Source: Echiichthys vipera
Lineage: Eukaryota; Chordata; Actinopteri; Perciformes; Trachinidae
NCBI GenBank assembly: GCA_963691815.1
Contig: OY829668.1
Location: forward strand, 14,244,643-14,308,642
DNA length: 64,000 bases
Reading direction: 5' to 3'
Made by a program: the position numbers and the translations under genes. Below the pieces are notes generated by a model that saw only the letters and a program-made list of their open reading frames with translations, was not told the origin of the DNA and did not search any database. Shown one piece after another: positions 25,826 to 38,101 of the stretch (its first letter is position 1; the number at the start of each line of letters is the position of its first letter).

Positions 25826-27538
25826 ATGAGATATAAAGTCATAATTATGAGATATAAAGTCATAATCATGAGATATAAAGTCATAATTATGAGATATAAA
25901 GTCAAAATTATGAGATATAAAGTCATAATCATGATATATAAAGTAATAATCATGAGATATAAAGTCATAATTATGAGATATAAAGTCATAATAATGAGAT
26001 ATAAAGTCATAATCATGAGATATAAAGTCATAATAATGAGATATAAAGTCATAATTATGAGATATAAAGTAATAATCATGAGATATAAAGTCATAATCAT
26101 GAGATATAAAGTCATAATAATGAGATATAAAGTCATAATAATGAGATAAAAAGTCATAATCATGAGTAATAAAGTCATAATTATGAGATATAAAGTCATA
26201 AATATGATAAAAAGTCATAATCATGAGATATAAAGTCATAATTATGAGATATAAAGTCATAATTATGAGATATAAAGTCATAATTATGATAAAAAGTCAT
26301 AATCATGAGATATAAAGTCATAATAATGAGATATAAAGTCATAATTATGATATAAAGTCATAATTATGAGATATAAAGTCATAATTATGAGATATAAAGT
26401 CATAGTCATGAGATATAAAGTCATAATAATGAGATATAAAGTCATAATTATGAGATATAAAGTCATAATTATGAGATATAAAGTCATAATTATGAGATAT
26501 AAAGTCATAATAATGAGATATAAAGTCATAATTATGAGATATAAAGTCATAATTATGAGATATAAAGTCATAATAATGAGATATAAAGTCATAATCATGA
26601 GATATAAAGTCATAAATATGATAAAAAGTCATAATCATGAGATATAAAGTCATAATTATGAGATATAAAGTCATAATTATGAGATATAAAGTCATAATTA
26701 TGATAAAAAGTCATAATCATGTGATATAAAGTCATAATCATGAGATATAAAGTCATAATTATGATATAAAGTCATAATTATGAGATATAAAGTCATAATT
26801 ATGATAAAAAGTCATAATCATGAGATATAAAGTCATAATTATGAGATATAAAGTCATAATCATGAGATATAAAGTCATAATTATGAGATATAAAGTCATA
26901 ATAATGAGATATAAAGTCATAATTATGATAAAAAGTCATAATAATGAGATATAAAGTCATAATTATGAGATATAAAGTCATAATCATGAGATATAAAGTC
27001 ATAATTATGAGATATAAAGTCATAATAATGAGATATAAAGTCATAATTATGATAAAAAGTCATAATACTTAGATATAAAGTCATAATTATGAGATATAAA
27101 GTCATAATCATGAGATATAAAGTCATAATTATGAGATATAAAGTCATAATTATGAGATTTAAAGTCATAATTATGAGATATAAAGTCATAATTATGAGAT
27201 AAAAAGTCATAATAATGAGATATAAAGTCATAATTATGAGATATAAAGTCATAATCATGAGATATAAAGTCATAATTATGAGATATAAAGTCAAAATTAT
27301 GAGATATAAAGTCATAATCATGATATATAAAGTAATTATCATGAGATATAAAGTCATAATTATGAGATATAAAGTCATAATAATGAGATATAAAGTCATA
27401 ATCATGAGATATAAAGTCATAATAATGAGATATAAAGTCATAATTATGAGATATAAAGTAATAATCATGAGATATAAAGTCATAATCATGAGATATAAAG
27501 TCATAATAATGAGATATAAAGTCATAATAATGAGATAA
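25826..27538. repeat. Higher-order duplication in the satellite, offset 1389
   Basis: 25826-26149 and 27215-27538 give identical 107-residue conceptual translations, including rare variants (GTCAAAATTATG, CATGATATATAAAGTAAT). Confidence 0.8.
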
Positions 27539-27712
27539 AAAGTCATAATCATGAGATATAAAGTCATAATTATGAGATATAAAGTCATAATTATGATATA
27601 AAGTCATAATAATGAGATATAAAGTCATAATCATGAGATATAAAGTCATAATTATGATAAAAAGTCATAATCATGAGATATAAAGTCATAATCATGAGAT
27701 ATAAAGTCATAA

Positions 27713-29762
27713 TTATGATATAAAGTCATAATTATGAGATATAAAGTCATAATTATGAGATATAAAGTCATAATTATGAGATATAAAGTCATAATCATGA
27801 GATATAAAGTCATAATCATGAGATATAAAGTCATAATTATGATATAAAGTCATAATTATGAGATATAAAGTCATAATTATGAGATATAAAGTCATAATTA
27901 TGAGATATAAAGTCATAATCATGAGAAATAAAGTCATAATTATGAGATATAAAGTCATAATTATGAGATATAAAGTCATAATCATGAGATAAAAAGTCAT
28001 GATCATGAGATATAAAGTCATAATTATGAGATATAAAGTCATAATTATGAGATATAAAGTCATAATCATGAGATATAAAGTCATAATAATGAGATATAAA
28101 GTCATAATCATGAGATATAAAGTCATAATAATGAGATATAAAGTCATAATTATGATATAAAGTCATAATAATGAGATATAAAGTCATAATTATGATAAAA
28201 AGTCATATCATAAGATATAAAGTCATAATCATGATATAAAGTCATATCATAAGATATAAAGTCATAATCATGATAAAAAGTCATATCATGAGATATAAAG
28301 TCATAATTATTAGATATAAAGTCATAATCATGAGATATAAAGTCATAATTATTAGATATAAAGTCATAATCATGAGATATAAAGTCATAATTATGATAAA
28401 AAGTCATAATTATGAGATATAAAGTCATAATTATGAGATAAAGTCATAATCATGAGATATAAAGTCATAATCATGAGATATAAAGTCATAATAATGATAA
28501 AAAGTCATAATTATGAGATATAAAGTCATAATTATGAGATATAAAGTCATAATTATGAGATATAAAGTCATAATAATGAGATATTAAGTCATAATTATGA
28601 TAAAAAGTCATAATCATGAGATATAAAGTTATAATTATGATAAAAAGTCACAATTATGAGATATAAAGTCATAATAATGAGATATAAAGTCATAATTATG
28701 AGATATAAAGTCATAATAATTAGATATAAAGTCATAATTATGAGATATAAAGTCATAATAATTAGATATAAAGTCATAATTATGAGATATAAAGTCATAA
28801 TAATTAGATATAAAGTCATAATAATGAGATATAAAGTCATAATCATGAGAAATAAAGTCATAATCATGAGATATAAAGTCATAATTATGAGATATAAAGT
28901 CATAATTATGAGATATAAAGTCATAATCATGAGATAAAAAGTCATAATCATGAGATATAAAGTCATAATTATGAGATATAAAGTCATAATTATGAGATAT
29001 AAAGTCATAATCATGAGATATAAAGTCATAATAATGAGATATAAAGTCATAATCATGAGATATAAAGTCATAATAATGAGATATAAAGTCATAATTATGA
29101 TATAAAGTCATAATTATGATATAAAGTCATAATAATGAGATATAAAGTCATAATTATGATAAAAAGTCATATCATAAGATATAAAGTCATAATCATGATA
29201 TAAAGTCATATCATAAGATATAAAGTCATAATTATGATAAAAAGTCATATCATGAGATATAAAGTCATAATTATTAGATATAAAGTCATAATCATGAGAT
29301 ATAAAGTCATAATTATTAGATATAAAGTCATAATCATGAGATATAAAGTCATAATTATGATAAAAAGTCATAATTATGAGATATAAAGTCATAATTATGA
29401 GATAAAGTCATAATCATGAGATATAAAGTCATAATCATGAGATATAAAGTCATAATAATGATAAAAAGTCATAATTATGAGATATAAAGTCATAATTATG
29501 AGATATAAAGTCATAATTATGAGATATAAAGTCATAATAATGAGATATTAAGTCATAATTATGATAAAAAGTCATAATCATGAGATATAAAGTTATAATT
29601 ATGATAAAAAGTCACAATTATGAGATATAAAGTCATAATAATGAGATATAAAGTCATAATTATGAGATATAAAGTCATAATAATTAGATATAAAGTCATA
29701 ATTATGAGATATAAAGTCATAATAATTAGATATAAAGTCATAATTATGAGATATAAAGTCAT
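27713..29762. repeat. Higher-order duplication in the satellite, offset 964
   Basis: 28150-28428 and 29114-29392 are nearly identical, including the rare GTCATATCATAAGATATAAA series. Surrounding segments match at the same spacing apart from 19-21-base length changes. Confidence 0.8.
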
Positions 29763-31569
29763 AATAATGAGATATTAAGTCATAATAATGAGATATAAAG
29801 TCATATCATGAGATATAAAGTCATAATAATGATATAAAGTCCTAATCATGAGATATAAAGTCATAATTATGAGATATAAAGTCATAATAATGAGATATAA
29901 AGTCATAATTATGAGATATAAAGTCCTAATCATGAGATATAAAGTCATAATTATGAGATATAAAGTCATAATAATGAGATATAAAGTCATAATCATGAGA
30001 TATAAAGTCATAATCATGAGATATAAAGTCATAATTATGATAAAAAGTCATAATTATGAGATATAAAGTCATAATCATGAGATATAAAGTCATAATCATG
30101 AGATATAAAGTCATAATTATGAGATATAAAGTCATAATAATGAGATATAAAGTCATAATAATGAGATATAAAGTCATAATCATGAGATATAAAGTCATAA
30201 TTATGAGATATAAAGTCATAATCATGAGATATAAAGTCATAATAATGAGATATAAAGTCATAATTATGATATAAAGTCATAATTATGAGATATAAAGTCA
30301 TAATCATGAGATATAAAGTCATAATCATGAGATATAAAGTCATAATCATGAGATATAAAGTCATAATTATGATAAAAAGTCATAATTATGAGATATAAAG
30401 TCATAATCATGAGATATAAAGTCATAATAATGAGATAAAAAGTCATAATTATGAGATATAAAGTCATAATCATGATATAAAGTCATAATCATGATATAAA
30501 GTCATAATTATGAGATATAAAGTCATAATTATGATATAAAAAGTCATAATCATGAGATATAAAGTCATAATAATGAGATATAAAGTCATAATTACGAGAT
30601 ATAAAGTCATAATTATGAGATATAAAGTCATAATCATGAGATATAAAGTCATAATAATGAGATATAAAGTCATAATTATGAGATATAAAGTCATAATCAT
30701 GAGATAAAAAGTCAGAATTATGATATAAAGTCATAATTATGAGATATAAAGTCATAATTATGAGATATAAAGTCATAATTATGAGATATAAAGTCATAAT
30801 TGAGATATAAAGTCATAATCATGATATAAAGTCATAATAATGTTATAAAGTCATAATAATGAGATACAAAGTCATAATCATGAGATATAAAGTCATAATT
30901 ATGAGATAAAAAGTCATAATAATGAGATATAAAGTCATAATTATGAGATATAAAGTCATAATTATGAGATAAAAAGTCATAATAATGAGATATAAAGTCA
31001 TAATTATGAGATAAAAAGTCATAATAATGAGATATAAAGTCATAATAATGAGATAAGAAGTCATAATAATGAGATATAAAGTCATAATAATGAGATATAA
31101 AGTCATAATTATGAGATATAAAGTCATAATTATGAGATATAAAGTCATAATTATGAGATATAAAGTCATAATTATGATAAAAAAGTCTAAATCATTAATC
31201 ATTATATGCCATAATGTTAGTTATAGTATTCCTGGTGTAAATTATTCTTATTGTTATTATTAATATTATTATATTATTAATAATATATATTAAATGGTTT
31301 CCATGACGACCCCCTGACAGCATCTGATGACCCCAAACTGTGACATCACCGCCTCTGCACACACATGACCAATCACAACAGCCCTTTTCTGCTTCCAGGG
31401 GTCCGGCCACAGATGTGCAGCGTCGCCATAGCAACGGCCCCCTCTGGGATGTTTTAAGGTGGGCTGCGGCATCGGCCCCCGTCTGAGGTGAGGCCCCGCG
31501 TGGGAGCTGCAGAGCAACTGCTCCCCCACATGACAGCAGGCGGGACTGCACACGCCGCGTCTCAGAGGA

Positions 31570-31572
31570 CCA

Positions 31573-31636
<64 letters not shown>
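31570..31636 (+). repeat. (CA)n microsatellite
   Basis: About 33 CA dinucleotides with one AA interruption. Cys-Val frames on the opposite strand (31195-31655) are artefacts. Confidence 0.95.
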
Positions 31637-31640
<4 letters not shown>

Positions 31641-31754
31641 GTCTCTGTGCAGCATCTGCAGCTCATGTCGTCTTTCATTGGCTCCTGAGAGTCCACCGCG
31701 TCCTGCTCCTCTGCAGGTTCATACACCACCACGTTCACCTGCTTTCAAGTCTGA

Positions 31755-32178
31755 CACCAGGTCTTTAAAGGGTCTTAAATGTCTTTAAAAGGGTATTTTA
31801 AGGGGACTTAAATGTCTTTAAAAGGGTATTTTAAGGGGTCTTAAATGTCTTTAAAAGGGTATTTAAAAGTGTCTTGATTGGGTCTTTAAATGGTCTTACA
31901 AATGTCTTTAAAAGGGTCTTGAAATGGGTGTTTAATGGGTCTTAAAAGGGCCATAACAACGGTCTTAAGGGGTCTTTAAAAATGTCTTAAATAGGTCTTT
32001 AAAGGGTCTAAAATGTATTTAAAGGCGTATTTAAAGGGGTCTTAAAATGTATTTAAATGGGTATTTAAAGGGGTCTTAAAAAGGTCTTTAAAGGGTCTTG
32101 AGGGGGTTTTAAAGAGGTCTTTAAAGGATCCTAAATGGTCTTAAATAGGTCTTAAGGCTTTAAAGGATCATTAAAGTG
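31755..32178 (+). repeat. GGTCTTAAATGTCTTTAAAA minisatellite
   Basis: Irregular units of about 20-32 bases built from GGTCTTAAATG, TCTTTAAAAGGG and TATTTAAAGG. Confidence 0.85.
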
Positions 32179-32179
32179 T

Positions 32180-32492
32180 CTAAATAAGGAGATAGAAATT
32201 CATAATTATGAGATAAAAAGTCAAAATTATAAAGAGGACACAGTCTAAATGATCAATTGTCCTTATAAAATTATAAAAATGATAAGATATACAGTCAGAA
32301 TTATGAGATAAAAAGCCCAAATAAGAGTTATGAGATCAAATGTCTAAATGATAAGATATAATGTCATAATTATGACATAAAAGGTCCAAACTATTCAAAA
32401 TGATGGGATTAAAAAGTCAAAATTATGAAATAAAGTCTAAATAATGAGATAAAAAAAGTCATAATAATGAAATAAAAGTGAAATTAGGGAGT
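32180..32492 (+). repeat. Degenerate relatives of the 21-bp satellite monomer
   Basis: Words such as AATTATGAGATAAAAAGTCA, TGTCATAATTATGACATAAA and AATTATGAAATAAAGTC recur irregularly. They look like old, diverged outliers of the array at 18.0-31.2 kb. Confidence 0.7.
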
Positions 32493-32499
32493 TGTTTTG

Positions 32500-33655
32500 G
32501 AATATTTTGGAGTTTCTGAGTACATCCGTTGTGTTTCCAGCGAGGACACAGGGGCGTACGGGAGGTAGCGCGCACGACTAATTCCCCGGTGCTAGCGCCG
32601 TTTTGACGACTCGTGTAAAGACAAAGATGAAATAAACGGTTAAAAGGATATTTGGTTAGAAAGGAAATGCGTTAGATTCTAGTTTTACACCATTTAACCA
32701 ACTGCAAACAATAAACAAACATTTAAAATTAATAGATTAAAGTGTAAATTTAGCCAAAAAGTGTCCGACCGGTTCAAATAACCTGCGTTAGCGGCTCAGT
32801 GTGAATGCAACATCCGTAAAAACCTTATTCCTACCTAATATAAGTTATATAAGTATATAAGATAAGTTACACTGTTGATGTTTTATTACCAAGTTCAGAC
32901 ACAATAATGTGGCAGCTAATTACAGAGCAAATTGCCCTCCGCAGACAGAGTTTACCACCAGCTGTCTTGCGGCAAACAACGCAACAGTTTCCAGGTCAGA
33001 ATGGAGGAAAAACTCTACGTTATGTTGTTATGAAACGCAACAACACTGCTCTGTTTCAGTGAAAAGAGAGAATCACGTCAGGCCATAAGAAAACCCCACC
33101 GTGAGCGGCGGCTTGACTTTTACGGTGTAGTGGACTAACCTTTTCAGGTCAGGTGCGCAGGGGAAAATGGAAATAAGTGAGAGAGAAAAGGCATCTGCAT
33201 TCTGCTCAGGGTTCCAGCTCCGACAGAGCAATGTCAAAATGAGCCTCGTCTCAGAAACACGCTGGTTACAAAAGACTCCGGCTGTGGAATATAAAACAAG
33301 AGACCTCTACGCTTGTACTTGACTTCTGCTACAGATGAAAGAAAATGACCGGGCACATATATTTGCATTCTCTCCTGAATGAGTTTGCATACACAATGAC
33401 AAGGCAGGAAGCAGTGTGTCCTTTAGATACTTATTCCAACCCCTGTGATACCGTGTGCGTATAACATGCGTGACTTTGGGCGCAAACTGTAATTTTCCAA
33501 TAGACAATTTGGGAAAATAAAACACCAGCTGAAATAAAATACCAGAAGATTTTAGTGCTTTATTTACTCCGTTGCTTCAGATCGTGGACTACAGTTGGCA
33601 GTATTTTTGCATTTTCACCACTTTACCTGAACCCTTTGTTTTGCCTCCATCAGTG
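32500..33655. other. Non-repetitive stretch, no gene recognised
   Basis: Unique-looking sequence. The 72-codon minus-strand frame at 33307-33525 has no recognised features. Confidence 0.3.
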
Positions 33656-33659
33656 ACCA

Positions 33660-33881
33660 GACTCCATAGATAAAAACAGTGATTTAACGTCACAGAAACA
33701 CAGAGTTTTTGCTCCACCGCTGCCTCCATCTTTTAGTTAGTTCGTGTTATTCTGTGACTTTGGTGTTTTAAAGAGTCAGGAACTAACAAATTAAGAAAGT
33801 AATTACCTGATGGAGGCAGCAGTGGACCAGAACCTCCTGTGTTTCTGTGAGGTTAAATTATTGTTTTTGTCAACGGACTCT
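33660..33881. repeat. Foldback repeat with ~75-bp arms
   Basis: The left arm (33660-33735) has GATTTAACGTCACAGAAACA and CCGCTGCCTCCATC. The right arm (33806-33881), read in reverse complement, has AATTTAACCTCACAGAAACA and CACTGCTGCCTCCATC. The spacer is about 70 bases. It could fold into a long hairpin and is probably a fish dispersed element. Confidence 0.7.
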
Positions 33882-34007
33882 GGTGGCTTACACAAGAGCA
33901 TATGCGAGAGTCAGAAAGTCCGTCTGACATCAAGGTAAAGCTGTGGAAATATTCCGAATACAAACTGATACTGTTTATCTGCTGCCTCTGTCCGCAGCAG
34001 GATATCG

Positions 34008-34400
34008 TTAGCTTCACTAGCTACCACACATTAGCTTGAGTAGCAACCACACATTAGCTCCAGTAGCTAATGGTGCGCTCCAGTTGTACTTGGAAGTCGG
34101 GATTTCCGAGCTTCCGAGCTCCGGAACTGTCAACTGGAACGACCTCAAAGCAGGCCGTGCTAACAACGGCTAACCGTAGCCTGGTAGTTTCAGCCGGGTT
34201 TTTTCTGACTTTGTAACTGAAACGCTGACTGAAACTCGGGTGTGACGTCATTCCCAGGTCCGACTTAAATGGAAGGCACCATAGCTTTAGTAGCTAACAC
34301 ACATTAGCTTCAGTAGCTACAACACATTAGCTTCAGTAGCTAACATATGCTAGCTTCATTAGCTAAAACACGTTAGCTTTAGTAGCTAACACATTAGCTT
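34008..34400 (+). repeat. ~23-bp TAGCTTCAGTAGC minisatellite, interrupted
   Basis: Copies of CATTAGCTTCAGTAGCTAAC plus ACA run from 34008 and resume at 34281 after a ~209-base insertion. Confidence 0.75.
34072..34280. mobile_element. Short TIR element inserted in a minisatellite
   Basis: The left end GGTGCGCTCCAGTT and the right end AAATGGAAGGCACC form imperfect inverted termini (GGTGC...GCACC) with related AAGTCGG / CCGACTT words inside. It splits the surrounding TAGCTTCAGTAGC array cleanly, as a MITE insertion would. A possible TAA/TAG flank is imperfect. Family not determined. Confidence 0.5.
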
Positions 34401-35019
34401 GGAGGCTGCTCTTCATTGCAGGTTTTTCAGAGTGACACCTCTGAAGTTGTTGAGAGAATAGCCAGCCTCTTTGGGGTTCACTCACCCATTTGTTTGTGGA
34501 AAACATTAATTGGTCAATATCCTATTTTTTATTAAAGACTATTATGAGGTAGCAATCTGATGCCGTCGATAACCACCGTTCATTTCCCAGTAGACACACC
34601 AACGCAAACTGTCCTTTAGACCCAAGCTGCTGCAGGTTACTTTGGGAATCCACTAAAAGGTAGATTGACTATAGTTATAATAATAATAAGAAGAAAAAGA
34701 ATATAACTTACGTCCACAGAGTGTGACTTTAGTGTCAAAACTGAGGAGGAATTCCTCTGCTTGCTCTTCAACTTCCTCTGCAGTGTAAATTAAATATATA
34801 CAGTAGAAGCTGTGAACGACTCAGTATGAACTTTTGTAAGTTACTAAATAATAACAGACAGACTGAGAGCAGGCGGTGCCTGGGGAGGCTGCCAGCCGCC
34901 TTCATATATCACAGCCACTGGATCTGTTCAGAAGCAGCTGCATTAGTGCAGTTTAAAAAGAGAAGCGCTTAGATTTCACAATGAATAACACCATTACCTC
35001 CACCGGGGAGTTTTCGGGG
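34401..35019. other. Non-repetitive stretch, no gene recognised
   Basis: Unique sequence with a short AT-rich segment (about 34670-34700). No supportable gene. Confidence 0.3.
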
Positions 35020-35905
35020 GCAAGCGGTAGTAGTGGTAGACAGGAAATATCAGGTGGTAGACGAGAGATCGTACCAGGTGGTAGACAGGAGATCGTACAA
35101 GGCGGTAGATGGGAGATCGTACATGGTCGCAGACGGGAGATGGTACCAGGTGGCAGACGGGAGATCGTACTAGGCGATAGACGGGAGATTGTAAGAGGTG
35201 GTAGATGGGAAATCGTAGTTGGTGGTAGACGGGAGATCGTAGTTGGTGGTAGACGGGAGATCTTAGTTGATGGTAGACGGGAGATCGTACCAGGTGGTAA
35301 ACAAGAGATCGTAGCAGGTGGTAGACGGGAGATCGTACCAGGTGGTAGGCAGAAGATCGTACCAGGTGGTAGATCGTACAAGGTGATAGACGAGTACCAG
35401 GCGGTAGACAGGAGATCAAAGTTGGTGGTGGACGGGAGATCGTACCAGGTGGTAGACAGGAGATCAAAGTTGGTGGTGGACGGGAGATTGTACCAGGTGG
35501 TGGACGGGAGATCGTACCAGGTGGTGGACGGGAGATCATACCAGGTGGTACATGGGAGATCGTACAAGGTGGTAGACAGGAGATTGTACCAGGTGGTAGA
35601 CAGGAGATTGTAGTTGGTGGTAGACGGAGTATCGTAGTTGGTGGTAGACAGGAGATCCAAGTTGGTGGTAGATCGGAGATCGGAACCAGGTGGTAGACAG
35701 GACATCGAGGTTGGTGGTAGACGGGAGATTGAAGTTGGTGGTAGACGAGAGATCGTACCAGGTGGTAGACGGAAGATCATACAGGTGGTAGACGGGAGAT
35801 CGAAGTTGGTGGTAGATGGGAAATCGTACCAGGTGGTAGACGGGTGATCGTACCAGGTGTTAGACGGGAGATCGTATCAGGTAGTAAACGGGAGATTGTA
35901 ACACT
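35020..35905 (+). repeat. 24-bp minisatellite (GGTGGTAGACGGGAGATC)
   Basis: About 36 copies of a 24-bp unit, GTACCAGGTGGTAGACGG then GAGATC, with a GTAGTTGGTGG variant. Being eight codons long, it yields frames up to 275 codons on the minus strand (34953-35780) and 210 on the plus strand (34981-35613), with octapeptide repeats in overlapping frames. I read these as artefacts. Confidence 0.93.
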
Positions 35906-35919
35906 GGTGGTGTCACTTT

Positions 35920-36834
35920 CCTACATCCATCACATTGTGCATCAACACATGTAAAACTTCATAATAAGTTAAAACAGAAACTTGTCTATTTCCACTTAAA
36001 CACAGGGGGAGATATCAGAGACAAGGATACGTGAATCAGTGGGGTAACTCCTGCATTTCAATGAGCTCTGATATATGCTCTTTGCGTTTAAGGCCACTCT
36101 TAATGACTGTTGTAGCTAATTATACAGGCTTCCCTGCTCAGCATTTCCAGGCCAGCAGCAATCAATGAAATTATCACAATGTCCCACTTTGACCAGGGGC
36201 CTAAACAAAACAGTGGAATGGCTAATGTCAGTCTGTGGATGTCTCTCTTGGTATTGATCATTCCATACACAGTGCGCTCTGAGGGGACTGACTGCGCTGT
36301 GATCGAGCACTGGAATTGAAAACAGAGAATGCCTCGCAGCTTCTTGTTTAGAATCAGTTTGTATGTTGTTCAAATTAGTCAGGACATGGCATCTGTCTCC
36401 TTAGAGACTGCCTGCCCTGCAGCATACAAGCGTGAGATGTTGTTATGTGTGTGATGTGTAATGCAGGGGGAAAAGCAATGGGAATTAAACACAGCAGAGG
36501 AATGTGACAGCAGCTGATTGGACAAAAACACGTCTGCCTCTGCTAGTTTGTTTAGAATAAGATCCAGTCCGATCAGACGGCAGCTACATGCTGACAGAAA
36601 ACAAATAACGCCGCTGTGCAATTGTTAGAAATCCCACCTCTAGTGAAGCAATCTTCACAATGACAAAGCTGCCAGATTTTTATAGCTGATAAACCTCTCA
36701 GCCCTGAAATGACTATTTGATTTCAGGGATCGACGTGTTTGTTTGAATCAGAGTCGGAGTGTATTTGTAAGGCAAATCCTGCATCATGGAAATAATATAT
36801 GAATACTGTGTGAATACTGAATATTACAGAAACC
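35920..36834. other. Non-repetitive stretch, no gene recognised
   Basis: Unique-looking, compositionally balanced DNA of the kind often seen in conserved non-coding regions. Minus-strand frames at 36116-36373 and 36379-36621 lack family features. I see no splice-supported gene. Confidence 0.35.
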
Positions 36835-37352
36835 GTTCCTTTTGAAGTGCCCTCTTGGAGCCAAAACGTGTGCTTAAGTACCCTCTTTGGAGCCTTAAAA
36901 TGTGCTAAAGTGCTCTCTATGAGCCAAAACGCATGCTGAAGTGCCATCTTAGGGGCCAAAATGCGTGTTAGAGTGCCCTCATGGGGGCCAAACGCATGCT
37001 AAAGTGCCCTCTTGGGAGTCAAAACATGTGGTTAAGTGCTTTCTAGGAACCGAAATGCATGCTAAAGTGCAAACTAGAAAACAAAACCCATGCTAAGGTG
37101 CCCACTAGGAGTCAAAACGTGTGCTAAAGTACCCTCTTGGGAGCCAAAACATGTGCTTAACTGCCCTCAGGGCCAAAACGCATGCTAAGTTTCCCTCATG
37201 GGGGCCAAAACGCGTGCTAAAGTGCCCTCTTTGAATCGAAAAAATGTGCTAAAGTGCCCTCTAGGAGCTAAAATGCGTGCTAAAGTGCCCTCTAGAAGCT
37301 AAAATGTGTGCTAAAGTGCCCTCTAGAAGCTGAAATGTGTGCTAAAGTGCCC
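36835..37352 (-). repeat. 31-bp minisatellite, inverted copy
   Basis: About 17 copies of GTGCTAAAGTGCCCTCTAGG then AGCCAAAACGC, the exact reverse complement of the array at 44757-45672 and somewhat more diverged. The adjoining sequence to 37415 (tccttttttt ... tgcccttcaaaaag) is also the inverted counterpart of the other array's flank. Confidence 0.93.
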
Positions 37353-37894
37353 TATTCAATGGCGAGGACATGCTATATGTCCTTTTTTTCCTTTTCGCGC
37401 CTGCCCTTCAAAAAGCTTGTGAATGCCACTGCTTTATAATAACCCCACTTTATTAATAAATGTGGCATTGTGTCAGTCGAGGGCCACAAGAGCCACAGAA
37501 ATACCAAAAAAGCATTTGATTAATTAATAACTACATGCACAAGAAAAAATAGACAGTAATAAATTAGTTAGAAATGAGTGAAACTCAATCGCGATTTGAC
37601 ATTTTAATGGGCAATAAATGTGTTTGAATTATAAAAATAATTTATAAATGATTTAATGAACAGAAAAAAAAATGTTCAAAAGGGGGTTTACAGAGACAAC
37701 ATAAAATAGTCAATAAGTACATGTTTTAAAACTACATGAATGAATTCACGAGTAAATTATGGAATAAAAAATGTAAGTATGCAGGACTCACAAATTGAAA
37801 GATTTAGATCACAATCAAAAGGGAAATTTCTTTTCCTGTTTGCAATTCTGAATTCTTTATTAAAGTATGTCCTCAAAGCAATTTCAACTTTCAA

Positions 37895-38101
37895 ACTTTC
37901 AAACCATCTGTCCTCTCTGTCCAAGATTTGGACATTGTTGTCATCAAAGGAGTGGGCTTTCTCCTTGAGGTGTAAGTGGACAGCGGAGTCCAGGCCTGAG
38001 GAGTTAGCTCTCCTGTGTTGGGCCATGCGTTTATGCAGTGGTTGTTTTGTTTCTCCAATGTAGAGATCTTTGCATTCCTCGTTGCACTAGACAGCATAAA
38101 C
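37895..38101 (-). pseudogene. Penelope-like retroelement fragment, GIY-YIG endonuclease domain
   Basis: Read on the minus strand from 38101, this translates VYAV, an in-frame TAG, CNEECKDLYIGETKQPL, HKRMAQHRRANSSG, DSAVHLHLKEKAHSF and ILDREDRWFE. The V-Y-x-V ... L-Y-I-G-E-T arrangement with the downstream R-M-x-x-H-R and the W-F-E block is the GIY-YIG endonuclease of fish Penelope-like elements. After W-F-E the similarity fades. The stop and the lack of an upstream reverse transcriptase make it a decayed fragment. Recognition is from memory of the family. Confidence 0.85.

Larger units (their letters stand above)
18030..31189. repeat. 13-kb satellite array, 21-bp monomer
   Basis: About 630 head-to-tail copies of a 21-bp monomer: GATATAAAGTC followed by ATAATNATGA, N being T, C or A. 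Shorter 19-bp forms lack GA (TATGATATAAAG or TATGATAAAAAG). With N=T the core TCATAATTATGA is a perfect 12-base palindrome. Twenty-one bases is seven codons and also two turns of B-DNA. The long frames in all six phases (heptads such as MTLYLII, SHNYDFI and RYKVIIM) are artefacts of the period; I call no protein here. Internal duplications of 1057, 1389 and 964 bases exist (see the next entries). Confidence 0.98.

Noticed and set aside
18030..31189. CRISPR-like regular repeats
   Set aside because: There are no unique spacers; monomers are directly adjacent, and the context is a vertebrate genome.
18044..31202. Dozens of long open frames with heptad repeats (MTLYLII, YDFISHN, RYKVIIM types)
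   Set aside because: All follow from a 21-base satellite monomer (seven codons) without stops in several phases. They occur on both strands and in overlapping frames at once and break at 19-base monomers.
31195..31655. Cys/Val-rich minus-strand frames
   Set aside because: They derive from the CA microsatellite, and the remainder has no recognisable domain.
34953..35780. 275-codon minus-strand and 210-codon plus-strand frames
   Set aside because: The period is 24 bases, with frames open on both strands in several phases and no non-repeat domain.
36116..36959. Minus-strand frames at 36.1-36.96 kb as gene exons
   Set aside because: No domain, no supported splice sites, and the right end runs into the 31-bp minisatellite.
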